A DNA stretch of 64,000 bases, taken from Sphingomonas rosea. Lineage in GTDB: Bacteria > Pseudomonadota > Alphaproteobacteria > Sphingomonadales > Sphingomonadaceae. Every line of letters starts with the position of its first letter. The first letter of the stretch is position 1. The position numbers and the translations under genes are program-made. Under the pieces are notes generated by a model. It worked only from the letters and a program-made list of their open reading frames with translations, did not search any database and was not told the origin of the DNA. Positions 27,199 to 36,794 of this stretch are shown piece after piece. Location of the stretch: contig NZ_BAABBR010000001.1 of NCBI RefSeq assembly GCF_039538065.1, positions 1,092,501-1,156,500 on the forward strand. The letters are read 5' to 3'.

Positions 27199-28386
27199 AT
27201 GAGCGCCGATACCAACCTCATGCCGATCCCCGGCCCGGTCGACCCCGTGCCCGTCCCGCGTCCCGCGCCGGCCGATGCCGACGCGCGCGTGGAGCTGATC
27301 GGCCTTTCCCGCGATGCCATTCGCGCCGCCCTCGAAGCCGCCGGCATGGATGGCCGTCAGGCCAAGCTGCGCGCCAAGCAGCTGTGGCACTGGATGTACA
27401 ATCGCGGGGTCACCGATTTCGCGCTCATGACCGATATCGCCAAGGCCCAGCAGCCTTGGCTGGCCGAGCGCTTCCGCATATCGCGGCCGGGCGTGGTCGA
27501 GGCGCAGGTCTCGACCGACGGCACGCGCAAGTGGCTGCTCCGCACGGTCGACAACCACGATTTCGAGATGGTCTTCATCCCCGATGCGGACCGCGGGACC
27601 CTGTGCGTGTCGAGCCAGGTCGGCTGCACCCTCAATTGCCGCTTCTGCCACACCGGCACGATGCGCCTCGTCCGCAACCTCGAGCCGCACGAGATCGTCG
27701 GCCAGGTCATGCTCGCCCGCGACGCGCTCGGCGAATGGCCGAGCCAGCCCGAGGGCCGGATGCTCACCAACATCGTCATGATGGGCATGGGCGAGCCGCT
27801 CTACAATTTCGACAACGTCCGCGACGCGCTGCGGATCGTGATGGATGGCGACGGCCTCGGTCTCTCCAAGCGCCGAATCACGCTGTCGACCTCGGGCGTC
27901 GTCCCGATGATGGAAAAGTGTGGCGAGGAGATCGGGGTCAATCTCGCGGTATCGCTTCACGCGGTGACCAAGGAAATCCGCGACGAAATCGTGCCGCTGA
28001 ACCGCAAATACGGCATCGAGGAACTGCTACAGGCCTGCGCCGACTATCCCGGTGCCAACAACGCCCGTCGCATCACCTTCGAATATGTGATGCTCAAGGA
28101 CAAGAACGACAGCGACGACCATGCGCGCGAACTCGTCCGCCTGATCCGTCACTATCGCCTGCCGGCCAAGGTCAACCTGATCCCGTTCAACCCGTGGCCG
28201 GGCGCCGAATACGAATGTTCGACACCCGAAAGGATCCGCTCCTTCTCGAACATCGTGTTCGAGGGCGGGATCTCGGCCCCGGTCCGGACCCCGCGCGGCC
28301 GCGACATCGACGCCGCGTGCGGACAGCTCAAGACCGCCGCCGAGAAGAAGCGCCGCGCTGACCTCGATCGGGAGCAGGCCGCCTAG
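27199..28386 (+). CDS. rlmN: 23S rRNA/tRNA adenine C2 methyltransferase (radical SAM)
   Basis: This 395-aa enzyme methylates A2503 of 23S rRNA and A37 of some tRNAs. It has [29 protein letters not shown] (the CxxxCxxC [4Fe-4S] site), [35 protein letters not shown] and the C-terminal [14 protein letters not shown] with the catalytic Cys. The ATG at 27199 is chosen; an in-frame GTG 30 bp upstream has no clear Shine-Dalgarno. Confidence 0.97.
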   Translation: MSADTNLMPIPGPVDPVPVPRPAPADADARVELIGLSRDAIRAALEAAGMDGRQAKLRAKQLWHWMYNRGVTDFALMTDIAKAQQPWLAERFRISRPGVVEAQVSTDGTRKWLLRTVDNHDFEMVFIPDADRGTLCVSSQVGCTLNCRFCHTGTMRLVRNLEPHEIVGQVMLARDALGEWPSQPEGRMLTNIVMMGMGEPLYNFDNVRDALRIVMDGDGLGLSKRRITLSTSGVVPMMEKCGEEIGVNLAVSLHAVTKEIRDEIVPLNRKYGIEELLQACADYPGANNARRITFEYVMLKDKNDSDDHARELVRLIRHYRLPAKVNLIPFNPWPGAEYECSTPERIRSFSNIVFEGGISAPVRTPRGRDIDAACGQLKTAAEKKRRADLDREQAA

Positions 28387-28403
28387 GCCTGCGTTGAGGA
28401 GCC

Positions 28404-29264
28404 ATGGCGTCCCTGGCCCCGACCGAACAACTCCGCCGTGCCATCGCTTCCGGGGTGATCGGCTTCTTCAACGATGCGGAGCGGGGCCAGCAGCCGATCG
28501 TCCCATCCGAGGATGCGCTCTGCCCACCCGGCGGAGTGGCTTGGCGGGTCCACGCAGACGTCGCGGGGATGATCGTCGGCGGTGCCGCTGCACTCCTTTG
28601 GCAGATGCTTCACCCCAAGGCCCTCGCCGGGGTCTGGGATCACAGCGACTTCCAGAAGAACATGCACGGCCGGCTGCGCAACACCGCGCGCTTCATCGCT
28701 GTGACGACCTATGGCGCTCGGGCCGACGCCGAGGCTGCGATCGCCCGCGTGCGGCGCATCCATGACCACGTGAATGGCAAGCTCGCGGACGGCACGCCCT
28801 ACGACGCCAACGATCGGCGCCTGCTGGCCTTCGTCCATGTTGCCGGTTCGGCGATGTTCCTTGCCGGTTACCGGCGTTTCGTCGAGCCGGGCATGAGCCA
28901 GGCCGATCGCGACACATACTGGCGGGAAGTCGTGCCCATCGCCGAAGGGCTGGGCGCCGACCCCGTCCCCCGCAGCGAGGCCGAGGCCGAGGCGCTCGCC
29001 CGCGAATTTCTCCTCGAGCTTCGCGCTGACGAGCGATCCCGCAAGGTCCGCGACATCATCCTCCATGCGCCGCCCGAGCGTCTGCTGCACCTGCCGCTCC
29101 AGCGCCTGCTGATGCGCTCCGCCGTCGACCTCCTTCCGCCCGAGGTTCGCCGCCTCCACGGCTTGAAGAGTAGCGGCATTGCCCGGCCTACCACGCAGGC
29201 GATGACATACGGCCTCGCTTCGACATTGCGTTGGGCCCTTGGTCCGCGCCACAAGGCGGCATGA
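28404..29264 (+). CDS. MpaB-family (DUF2236) oxygenase-like protein
   Basis: This 286-aa protein has the DUF2236 landmarks: WRVHADVAGMIVGGAAALLWQMLHPKALAGVWDHSDF, the ARFIAVTTYGAR segment, RVRRIHDHVNG, and DRRLLAFVHVAGSAMFL, with conserved His residues likely to bind heme. Members of this family include the latex-cleaving and mycophenolic-acid oxygenases, but most bacterial copies are uncharacterised. The stop overlaps the start of cfa (ATGA), so the two probably act in the same envelope-lipid context; that is inference. Confidence 0.85.
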   Translation: MASLAPTEQLRRAIASGVIGFFNDAERGQQPIVPSEDALCPPGGVAWRVHADVAGMIVGGAAALLWQMLHPKALAGVWDHSDFQKNMHGRLRNTARFIAVTTYGARADAEAAIARVRRIHDHVNGKLADGTPYDANDRRLLAFVHVAGSAMFLAGYRRFVEPGMSQADRDTYWREVVPIAEGLGADPVPRSEAEAEALAREFLLELRADERSRKVRDIILHAPPERLLHLPLQRLLMRSAVDLLPPEVRRLHGLKSSGIARPTTQAMTYGLASTLRWALGPRHKAA

Positions 29265-30481
29265 TCCTCCAACGCTTGCTCGGCGACCGCATCAGCGGTG
29301 GCACCCTCATCGTTCAAATGCCGGATGGAGAGCGCACCAGCCTCGGTGCCGGCGAACCGCAGGTTGTGGTCCGCATCCACAGCCGGGCCGCGCTGCTCCG
29401 CCTCATGCGCCATCCGCGGCTAGCGTTCGGCGAATTGTACATGGATCGCGAGATCACGCTCGAGGAAGGCGAACTTCTCGACCTCCTGCGACTGGTCGTG
29501 GGCTCGAGCCGGTTCGAGGACGGGGGCCATGGCGGCAAGCTCAAGAAGCAGGTCGGCTTCTTCAAGCGCCTCCTGCCGCGCGCCCGCAACGACGCCTCGG
29601 CCTCGCGCCGCAACGTCGCCCATCATTATGACCTCGACGAGCGGCTCTACCGGCTCTTCCTCGACGAGGACATGCAATATAGCTGCGCCTACTTCCACGA
29701 TCCCGCCAACAGCCTCGCGCAGGCGCAGATCGACAAGAAGGCGCACATCGCCGCCAAGCTCTACCTGAAACCCGGCCAGCGCGTGCTCGACATCGGCTGC
29801 GGCTGGGGCGGGATGGCGCTGACCATCCACCGTCTGTCGGGGGCCGACGTGCTCGGCGTGACCCTGTCGGAAGAACAGCTCCGCGTCGCCCGGCAACGCG
29901 CGCAGGAGGCCGGCGTCGCCGACAAGGTGAAGTTCGAACTGATCGACTATCGCGCGGTCACCGGCCGTTTCGACCGGATCGTCTCTGTCGGCATGTTCGA
30001 GCATGTCGGCGCCGCCCATTATGGCGAGTTCTTCGCCAAGTGCCGCGAGCTTCTCGCCGACGACGGCGTCATGCTGCTCCACACGATCGGCAAATATGGC
30101 AAGGCCGGGAAGCCCGATCCCTTCACCGACAAGTGGATTTTCCCCGGTTACCACCTCCCGAGCCTCAGCCAGATGATGGAGGCGAGCGAAGCCGTGCGGC
30201 TGATCGCGACCGATGTCGAGACGCTCCGCATTCACTATGCCTACACGCTGCGGGCTTGGCTCCAGAATTGCCACGCCCACCGGGCCGAGATCGTCGCGCT
30301 CTATGACGAGCGCTTCTTTCGCATGTGGGAATTCTACCTCGCCGCGGGCGTGGTCGCGTTCGAGCAGGGCGCGATGAACAATTTCCAGGTCCAGTATGTC
30401 CGCGACCGCCGCGCGCTGCCGATTACGCGCGACTACATGGTCGAGGCCGAGCAGCGCTACCGGGCCGCCTCTAAAGCATAG
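29261..30481 (+). CDS. cfa: Cyclopropane-fatty-acyl-phospholipid synthase
   Basis: This 406-aa enzyme transfers a methylene group from SAM to double bonds of membrane phospholipid acyl chains. It has RNVAHHYDLDERLYRLFLDEDMQYSCAYF, the SAM-binding motif VLDIGCGWGGMAL, GVTLSEEQLRVAR, and SVGMFEHVG, plus a family-specific N-terminal domain (MILQRLLGDRISGGTLIV). The ATG at 29261 overlaps the preceding stop. A strong terminator follows. Confidence 0.95.
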   Translation: MILQRLLGDRISGGTLIVQMPDGERTSLGAGEPQVVVRIHSRAALLRLMRHPRLAFGELYMDREITLEEGELLDLLRLVVGSSRFEDGGHGGKLKKQVGFFKRLLPRARNDASASRRNVAHHYDLDERLYRLFLDEDMQYSCAYFHDPANSLAQAQIDKKAHIAAKLYLKPGQRVLDIGCGWGGMALTIHRLSGADVLGVTLSEEQLRVARQRAQEAGVADKVKFELIDYRAVTGRFDRIVSVGMFEHVGAAHYGEFFAKCRELLADDGVMLLHTIGKYGKAGKPDPFTDKWIFPGYHLPSLSQMMEASEAVRLIATDVETLRIHYAYTLRAWLQNCHAHRAEIVALYDERFFRMWEFYLAAGVVAFEQGAMNNFQVQYVRDRRALPITRDYMVEAEQRYRAASKA

Positions 30482-30482
30482 A

Positions 30483-30514
30483 AAAAGGCCCGGCGGATCG
30501 ATTCACCGGGCCTT
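30483..30514. terminator. Bidirectional rho-independent terminator
   Basis: A perfect 9-bp stem (AAGGCCCGG at 30485-30493 with CCGGGCCTT at 30506-30514) carries an A-run on its left and T-rich sequence on its right. It lies between convergent cfa and the EF-hand gene, so it can serve both strands. Confidence 0.82.
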
Positions 30515-30533
30515 CCTCATTGGCTCGCCGAGC

Positions 30534-31166
30534 TTAGCGAACCGGTGCGGGGGCCGGAGCCGGCGGCGCGGGCGGCGCGACCGGGCGGCGGACCTGCATC
30601 TGCTGACGCATCTGCTGGCGCTCTTCGGGCGTGATGCGGCCGTCGCGATTGACGTCCGAGCGATCGAAGCGCTGCAGCGCCGCCGCTTCCATTTCCGCAA
30701 GCGAGATGCGCTGGTCGTTGTTGGCGTCGGCGCGCTTCAGCATGCCGCCGCCCATGCCGTGCATCTTCATGCCGCGCTGACCCATGCGCGCCTCGCGGCG
30801 CTCACCACCACCGCCACGCATCGCCTGGCTACGATCGAACTCGTCGCGACTGATCATGTTGTCGCGGTTGGTGTCGAGGCGATCGAACAGCGCCGGACCA
30901 CGGGCGGGACCGCCTTCGGGACGCGGCGGCATCGGTGGACGCGCCATGCCGCGCATCGCCTGCACCTCGGCGGCGGTCACGAAGCCGTCGCGATTGGTGT
31001 CGAGCCGGGCAAACATCGCGCGCACGCGCTCGACAGCTTGGGCACGGGTCTCGACGACATTGCGCGCCATCATCGGGTTGGGCTTCATCGGCGGCGGCGG
31101 CGGAACCTGCGCGATGGCGGCCGTGGTGGCGAAAAGTGCGCCGGCGGCGAGCAGAAACTTCTTCAT
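30534..31166 (-). CDS. Exported EF-hand calcium-binding protein
   Basis: This 210-aa product has a signal peptide (MKKFLLAAGALFATTAAIAQ), a Pro/Met-rich stretch, and four EF-hand-like loops: DTNRDGFVTAAE, DTNRDNMISRDE, DANNDQRISLAE and DVNRDGRITPEE. Loop positions 1, 3, 5 and 12 carry the expected acidic or polar ligands. A Gly/Arg/Met-rich linker lies between loops 2 and 3, and the tail is Pro/Ala-rich. It probably binds Ca2+ in the periplasm. Starts farther upstream would remove the clear signal peptide. Confidence 0.88.
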   Translation of the reverse strand: MKKFLLAAGALFATTAAIAQVPPPPPMKPNPMMARNVVETRAQAVERVRAMFARLDTNRDGFVTAAEVQAMRGMARPPMPPRPEGGPARGPALFDRLDTNRDNMISRDEFDRSQAMRGGGGERREARMGQRGMKMHGMGGGMLKRADANNDQRISLAEMEAAALQRFDRSDVNRDGRITPEERQQMRQQMQVRRPVAPPAPPAPAPAPVR

Positions 31167-31270
31167 GACAAATTCTCCAAATGCCCCTGCGGATAAGGCG
31201 GACTTAACGCGGCTCGGCTGAACCGGGGGTGACAGACGAACCGCAAGGTGCAAGGGGCCGAACCAACGCC

Positions 31271-32845
31271 ATGATTCCGCCCGCCGCGCCCCCGACACCG
31301 AGAGGAAGCCCACGCCCCTGGTGGGAAACCCGCGCCTTCGTGGTCGCGATGGTGCTGCTCGCCGCGGTGCCCTTGCTCTACCCGCCGATCCCGCCGCTGG
31401 TGGACCTGCTCGGCCACATGGGCCGCTACCGGGTGATGCTCGACGGCAATGCGCCGAGCCTGTCCGCGCTGTATCATTTCCAGTGGGCGCTGATGGGCAA
31501 CCTGGGGGTCGACCTTGCCGTCTATCCGCTCGCCAAACTCATCGGCCTCGAGCCGGCGGTGAAGCTGGTCGTGATCGCCATTCCGATGGTCACCGTCGCC
31601 GGCATGCTGTGGGTCGCCCGCGAGGTGCACCATCGCCTGCCCCCCACGGTGATGTTCGCCCTGCCGCTCGCCTACGGCCACCACTTCCTGTTCGGCTTCG
31701 TGAATTATTCGCTGAGCGTGGGCCTCGCCCTGCTCGCCTTCGGTCTCTGGCTCCGCCTCGGTCGGCACCGCCGCTACCGGCTGCGTGCGGCGCTGTTCGT
31801 CCCGATCAGCGTCCTCATCTGGCTGTGCCACGCCTTCGGCTGGGGCATGCTCGGGCTCCTCGTCTTTTCTGCCGAGTTCGTCCGCGCCCACGACGACGGG
31901 CGAAGCTGGTGGCGCTCGGTGCTGCGCGCGACCGGCCAGTCGCTGATCCTCGCTCTGCCGCTCATCCTGATGCTCGCCTGGCGCGAGGGCGCCGGCGGGC
32001 AGACGGCCGACTGGTTCAATTTCTCCAACAAGATGTTCTCGCTGCGCACCGTGTTGCGTGACCGCTGGATCATGTGGGACCGGCTGAGTTTCCTGCTCGA
32101 GATCCTGATTGTCATCTTCGCGGTCGTCTATCCGCGCCTGACCCTGTCGCGCATGCTCACCTTCACCACGATCGTCCTCGCGGTGACGTTCGTGCTCCTG
32201 CCGCGGATCATCTTCGGCTCGGCCTATGCCGACATGCGGCTGATGCCCTTCGTGCTGGCCATGGCGCTGCTTGCTATCCGCTTCCGCCGCGATACCGACC
32301 TAAAGGTCGGCTGGGTGCTCGCCAGCGTCGCCCTTGCCTTCGTCCTAGCACGGACCGCGAGCGTCACCTGGAGCCTGAAGCTTGCGAGCGACGAATATGA
32401 CAGGCAGCTCACCGCGCTCGACCACATGCCGGTCGGGGCCAAGGTCGTCAGTCTCGTCGGGCTCGGCTGCACCAAGGACGCGAGCTGGCCAATGTGGCGC
32501 AATGCCCATCTCGGCGGCCTCGTCGTGGTCCGCAAACTCGGCTTCTCGAACGACCATTGGGACGTCGAGGGTGCCAAGCTCCTGACCGTCATCTACGACC
32601 AGGCCGGCGCCTTCCGCTACGACCCTTCGAACCTCGTCGTACCCAATCGCTGCCCCGCGCGCTGGGCGCGGCCGATCGACCTTCCGCTTCGCACCATTCC
32701 GCGCCAGGCGTTCGACTACCTCTGGCTCATCAATCCGCCGGCCCATGATCCGAAGCTGGTCGCGGGGATGCAGAAGGTCTGGGGCCTGCCCGACGGTTCC
32801 GCCCTCTACCGCATTCCCAAGCAAGGCGTTACTCCAGCGCCATGA
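31271..32845 (+). CDS. Polytopic membrane protein, GT-C-like
   Basis: The 524-aa protein has about ten hydrophobic helices between residues 20 and 360 and a soluble C-terminal domain of about 150 aa containing paired Cys and Trp residues. The N-terminal LLYPPIPPLVDLLGHMGRY and the helix pattern suggest a GT-C-type lipid-linked sugar transferase, but no diagnostic motif is certain. The ATG at 31271 is preferred; a GTG 42 bp upstream lacks a Shine-Dalgarno. Its stop overlaps the following glycosyltransferase (ATGA), supporting a glycan pathway. Confidence 0.65.
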   Translation: MIPPAAPPTPRGSPRPWWETRAFVVAMVLLAAVPLLYPPIPPLVDLLGHMGRYRVMLDGNAPSLSALYHFQWALMGNLGVDLAVYPLAKLIGLEPAVKLVVIAIPMVTVAGMLWVAREVHHRLPPTVMFALPLAYGHHFLFGFVNYSLSVGLALLAFGLWLRLGRHRRYRLRAALFVPISVLIWLCHAFGWGMLGLLVFSAEFVRAHDDGRSWWRSVLRATGQSLILALPLILMLAWREGAGGQTADWFNFSNKMFSLRTVLRDRWIMWDRLSFLLEILIVIFAVVYPRLTLSRMLTFTTIVLAVTFVLLPRIIFGSAYADMRLMPFVLAMALLAIRFRRDTDLKVGWVLASVALAFVLARTASVTWSLKLASDEYDRQLTALDHMPVGAKVVSLVGLGCTKDASWPMWRNAHLGGLVVVRKLGFSNDHWDVEGAKLLTVIYDQAGAFRYDPSNLVVPNRCPARWARPIDLPLRTIPRQAFDYLWLINPPAHDPKLVAGMQKVWGLPDGSALYRIPKQGVTPAP

Positions 32846-33870
32846 CCGCGCTTTCGATCGTCGTGCCCTGCTTCAATGAGGAAGAATGCCTGCCGTTGCT
32901 GCACCAGCGGCTGACCGGCGCGGCCGTCGCCAGTTTTGGCTCGGACTATGAAATCATCCTCGTCAACGACGGCTCGCGTGACGGCACTTGGCCGATCATG
33001 GAGCGGCTTGCCGCGGCCGATCCCCGCCTGACCTGCGTCAACCTGTCGCGCAATCACGGGCACCAGCTGGCGCTGACCGCCGGCCTCGACCTCGCGCGCG
33101 GCACGCGGATCCTGATCGTCGACGCCGACCTTCAGGATCCGCCCGAACTTCTCGCGCCGATGCTCGAAGTAATGGAGCGCGAGCAGGCCGACGTCGTCTA
33201 CGGCGTCCGCATGAGCCGCGCCGGCGAAACCCGCTTCAAGCGCGCCACCGCCCACGCTTTCTACCGCCTTCTCAGCCGCGCGACCGAGATCGACATTCCG
33301 CTCGACGCCGGCGACTTCCGGCTGATGAGCCGCCGTGCGCTCGACGTGCTGCTGGCGATGCCCGAGCAGGCCCGCTTCGTTCGCGGCATGGTCGCCTGGA
33401 TCGGATTCCGCCAGGTGCCCTTCGCCTATGACCGGGCCGAGCGTGCGGCCGGCGAGACCAAATATCCTCTGTCGAAGATGATCCGCTTCGCGCTCGACGC
33501 GCTGACCGGCTTCAGCTCGGCGCCGCTCAAGCTCGCCAGCCACGTCGGGCTGCTTCTCAGCCTCGGCTCGCTGCTGATCATCGGCTACATCCTCTTCGCC
33601 TTCGTCACCGGGCACAGCATCCAGGGCTGGACCTCGCTGATGCTGGTCGTCGTGGTGCTGGGCGCGGTGCAGATGTTCGTACTGGCGATGATGGGCGAGT
33701 ATATCGGCCGGCTCTACAGCCAGGCCAAGCAGCGCCCGCTCTATATCGTGCAGGACATCGCCGGCGAGGCGCGCATGCCCCGCCGCGGTTTGGGTCAGGT
33801 GCCCGAGGCGACCGCCCAGAGCGACAGTCCGGGCGGCAGCGGCACCCGGCCGATCAACCGCGCTTCCTGA
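32842..33870 (+). CDS. Polyprenyl-phosphate glycosyltransferase (GT2, DPM1/GtrB type)
   Basis: This 342-aa protein has the GT2 motifs LSIVVPCFNEEECLPLL, NDGSRDGTW, SRNHGHQLALTAGL and the metal motif VDADLQDPPE, then two C-terminal membrane helices (about residues 228-255 and 262-290) with MMGEYIGRLYSQAKQRPLY, the standard ending of undecaprenyl-phosphate sugar transferases. The last 25 residues are an unconserved tail whose DNA is also the 3' end of the convergent methyltransferase gene (76-bp overlap). Confidence 0.92.
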   Translation: MTALSIVVPCFNEEECLPLLHQRLTGAAVASFGSDYEIILVNDGSRDGTWPIMERLAAADPRLTCVNLSRNHGHQLALTAGLDLARGTRILIVDADLQDPPELLAPMLEVMEREQADVVYGVRMSRAGETRFKRATAHAFYRLLSRATEIDIPLDAGDFRLMSRRALDVLLAMPEQARFVRGMVAWIGFRQVPFAYDRAERAAGETKYPLSKMIRFALDALTGFSSAPLKLASHVGLLLSLGSLLIIGYILFAFVTGHSIQGWTSLMLVVVVLGAVQMFVLAMMGEYIGRLYSQAKQRPLYIVQDIAGEARMPRRGLGQVPEATAQSDSPGGSGTRPINRAS

Positions 33871-34523
33871 ACGAAGACCGCTTCGAGCGCCTTGTTGATC
33901 GGCGCTGCGGGAAGCGTGTCGTCCCCGTCGTCCTTGCCGCGGATCTTGCCCGCCGCGCGGGCGGCCACCGCGACCGGGAACAGCAAGCTGTTGAAATAGC
34001 CAAACCGCTCGAGCTTCAGTGGCGAATCCGCGAACAATTGCTCGAGCCCGCGCTTCGAATAGCGGCGATGATGATGGTTCACCTCGTCGTGCGCCGACCA
34101 CATCCACTGGTGCGCCGGCACGGTCATGACGAACTTGCCCTCCGGCTTGAGGCAGCGGGCGATACCCGCCAGCGCCGCCCGGTCATCCGCGATATGCTCG
34201 ATCACGTCGAACGAGCCGATCATGTCGTAGGCATTGTCGGGCACGCCATCGAGCGCCGGGAGCGGGGCCGACCCGACCGGCCGCCCGAGCCGCAGCTCGG
34301 CCATCGCCCGGGCCGCCGGATCGACCTCGATCGCATCGACCGTTCCGAACTGGTCGAGCATCGCGAAATTATGACCGGTGCCGCAGCCGACCTCGAGGAT
34401 CTTGGCATTGCGGGGCGGCCTCGCGACCCGCGTGATCAGCGACGCGAGGATCGTGCGCCTTGCCGTATACCACCAGTGGACTTGGTCGAGCTCGGCCATG
34501 CGATCGTAGACCTGCCGTTCCAT
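33795..34523 (-). CDS. SAM-dependent class I methyltransferase
   Basis: This 242-aa enzyme begins MERQVYDRMAELDQVHWWYTARR, a start common in methyltransferases of polysaccharide and lipid-linked glycan loci. Motif I is ILEVGCGTGHNFAML, followed by VDAIEVDPAA, DVIEHIADD and VMTVPAHQWMWSAHDEVNHHHRRYS. Its start overlaps the gtrA stop by one base, so the pair is translationally coupled. The substrate is probably a lipid-linked sugar, by context only. Confidence 0.88.
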   Translation of the reverse strand: MERQVYDRMAELDQVHWWYTARRTILASLITRVARPPRNAKILEVGCGTGHNFAMLDQFGTVDAIEVDPAARAMAELRLGRPVGSAPLPALDGVPDNAYDMIGSFDVIEHIADDRAALAGIARCLKPEGKFVMTVPAHQWMWSAHDEVNHHHRRYSKRGLEQLFADSPLKLERFGYFNSLLFPVAVAARAAGKIRGKDDGDDTLPAAPINKALEAVFVQEARLIGRVPLPPGLSLWAVASGT

Positions 34524-34936
34524 CAGCGAAATACCCACCAGCGATTGAGAATGAACGTGAAGAGCGGCGTCACCGTCACCGCGGGCACCAGCGGCCACCA
34601 GGTCGGTCCGTGCATGACGTCGACCAAGAGCCACGTGAAGAGGACATTCAGCACCATGCCGCTCGACTGGACCAAGAGGAACCCGACCTTGGTTCGTGTG
34701 TCCTCGGCATGGCCCTGGTCCTGGAAGCTCCACCGGCTGTGCAGGAAATATCCGGTCGTCACCGCGACCGCGAAGGCGATCAGCACCGCGAAGACCGGCC
34801 ACATGACATAGGTCGCGAGCGGCCAGTAGATCGCCGAGTAAAGCACCGCGAGCCCGCCGCCGACCAGTCCGAAGCGGACGAGCTGGCCCAGCAGCTTGCG
34901 GTGACGCGGCTCCGGAAACAGGGTGGCGATGACCAT
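34523..34936 (-). CDS. GtrA-family membrane protein
   Basis: The 137-aa protein has four hydrophobic helices and the GtrA features LLGQLVRFGLVGGGLAVLYS, a GYFLHSRWSFQ segment and a C-terminal FILNRWWVF. GtrA-type proteins are proposed flippases for polyprenyl-linked monosaccharides. The ATG at 34936 gives the standard length; the open frame continues upstream only as antisense of another gene. It shares a short divergent promoter region (34937-35012) with the next gene. Confidence 0.88.
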   Translation of the reverse strand: MVIATLFPEPRHRKLLGQLVRFGLVGGGLAVLYSAIYWPLATYVMWPVFAVLIAFAVAVTTGYFLHSRWSFQDQGHAEDTRTKVGFLLVQSSGMVLNVLFTWLLVDVMHGPTWWPLVPAVTVTPLFTFILNRWWVFR

Positions 34937-35012
34937 CCCCTTGCCCTCTAGCGACGAGTATCTAGAGCGGCAACGCGTCCGCGTCGCGGAAACGAGCAGG
35001 AAGAGGTGATCG

Positions 35013-36794
35013 GTGCCCGAGCGTCTGTTGTCATTGGCCGAGCGGCATTGGCGCCTCGTCGTCCTGATCGTGTGGATGGGCGCGTGCGCCGTTTTCCTCT
35101 GGCAGCGCTGGGGCGCCATCCAGGGCTTCGCCCTCGGCGATACCGACGACAACCTCCGAATGGCCGAGGTCCGCGCGTGGATGAACGGGCAGGGTTGGTA
35201 CGACCTTCGCCAGTATCGCTTCGATCCGGCGTTTGGCGGCGCCAACATCCACTGGAGCCGGATCGTCGACTTGCCGATCGCCGGGCTGATCCTGCTCGGC
35301 CGGCTGTTCATGAATGGCGCGGCGGCCGAGCGCATGGCGGTCGCGGTCGCGCCGATGCTCCCCTATCTCGTCATGCTCGGCGCCGTTGCGCTGACGGCGC
35401 GGCGGCTGATCAGCCCGGCCGCCTTCGTCCCCGCCCTGATCGCCCTCTACTTCGCCGGCGCGACCAACGGCATGTTCATGCCGACCCGCATCGATCACCA
35501 CGGCTGGCAGCTTGCGGCACTCGCCGTGGCGCTTGCGGGCCTCGCGGATCCCGACCGTCGCCGTGGCGGGCTGGTGACCGGTCTTGCCACCGCCTTCAGC
35601 CTTTCGATCGGCATGGAGATGCTGATCTATCTCGCGCTCGCCGGCGCGGCGCAGGTCTTGATGTGGGTCGCCGACCTCGACCAGCGCGAGCGGCTCCGGA
35701 GCTACGCCGTCAGCCTCGCCGGCGGCTGCGCGCTCGGCTTCCTCCTCTTCGCGAGCTACGCCAATCGCGCGCCGGTCTGCGACGCCTTGTCGCCCGTCTG
35801 GTTGTCGGACGCCCTCCTCGGCGGCGCGCTGATGCTCGCGCTCGCCTGGCGCAGCCCAGCCCGCTGGCCCGTGCGCCTCGGGCTCGCGGCGGCCGCGGGC
35901 CTCGTCATCGCGCTGTTCCACGCATTCGCCTTCCCGCAATGCCTGTCCCGGCTCGAGGGCGTGACTCCCGAAGTCCAGCGCCTGTGGCTCGACAATGTTC
36001 GCGAAGCTCGGCCGATCACCCGCCACCCGTGGCGGGTCGCTCTCACCATCGCCTCGCTTCCTGCCGCCGGTCTCGTCGGCTGGGCGTGGCTGATCTGGTT
36101 GCGTCGCCGCGACGAGCGGCTCGCGCCGACCATCGCCATCGCCCTCATCAGCGTCACCGCCTTCGGCCTCCTCTTCTGGCAGACCCGCTCCGGACCCGCT
36201 GCCCAGATGCTGGGCGTGGTCGGCTGCGGTGCGCTCGTCGCGACGCTCCTCCCGCGCTTCTGGAACGCGAAGAACAGCCTCGCCGTCGTCCTCGGCAGCA
36301 CCGCGGTGGTCCTCGTCGGCAGCGGGGCGGCGGCCCCGGCGGCGCTGAGCTTCTTCCCCGAAAAGGCGAAGAAGCAGACCGAGAACGAGAAGCTCAACAA
36401 CCGCGCCAACCGCCTCTGCCCGACCATGTGGGCGATGCGCCCCGTCGCGCAGCAGCCCAAGGGCATGGTCTTCACCTTCATCGACCTCGGGCCGCGGCTC
36501 ATCACGGTGACGCACCACAGCGCGCTCGGCGGCCCCTACCATCGCAACGGGCAGGCGATCGCCGACAGCATGAACGCCTTCCGCGGCACGCCCGAGCAGG
36601 CCCGTGCGCTGATCATGAAGCACCGGTCGGACTATGTGCTGACCTGCCCGCACATGAATCAGGCGACGATCTTCACCGCGAAAACGCCCAAGGGCTTCTA
36701 CGCTCAGCTCGAGCGCGGCGCGTCCTTCCCGTGGCTGCAGCCGATCGACCTCGGCAAGGACAATCCGCTCAAGATGTGGCGGGTGATCCGCTAG
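35013..36794 (+). CDS. Polytopic GT-C membrane protein with STT3-like motifs
   Basis: This 593-aa, GTG-started protein has roughly twelve hydrophobic helices (residues about 15-440) and a C-terminal soluble domain with four cysteines. The first extramembrane loop holds an acidic motif (GDTDDNLRMAEVRAWMNGQ, then IHWSRIVDLPIAG) and the second TRIDHHGWQL. These resemble the acidic and DHH motifs of oligosaccharyltransferases (STT3/PglB/AglB) and related GT-C enzymes. The substrate is unknown; context suggests protein or lipid glycosylation. Confidence 0.72.
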   Translation: MPERLLSLAERHWRLVVLIVWMGACAVFLWQRWGAIQGFALGDTDDNLRMAEVRAWMNGQGWYDLRQYRFDPAFGGANIHWSRIVDLPIAGLILLGRLFMNGAAAERMAVAVAPMLPYLVMLGAVALTARRLISPAAFVPALIALYFAGATNGMFMPTRIDHHGWQLAALAVALAGLADPDRRRGGLVTGLATAFSLSIGMEMLIYLALAGAAQVLMWVADLDQRERLRSYAVSLAGGCALGFLLFASYANRAPVCDALSPVWLSDALLGGALMLALAWRSPARWPVRLGLAAAAGLVIALFHAFAFPQCLSRLEGVTPEVQRLWLDNVREARPITRHPWRVALTIASLPAAGLVGWAWLIWLRRRDERLAPTIAIALISVTAFGLLFWQTRSGPAAQMLGVVGCGALVATLLPRFWNAKNSLAVVLGSTAVVLVGSGAAAPAALSFFPEKAKKQTENEKLNNRANRLCPTMWAMRPVAQQPKGMVFTFIDLGPRLITVTHHSALGGPYHRNGQAIADSMNAFRGTPEQARALIMKHRSDYVLTCPHMNQATIFTAKTPKGFYAQLERGASFPWLQPIDLGKDNPLKMWRVIR

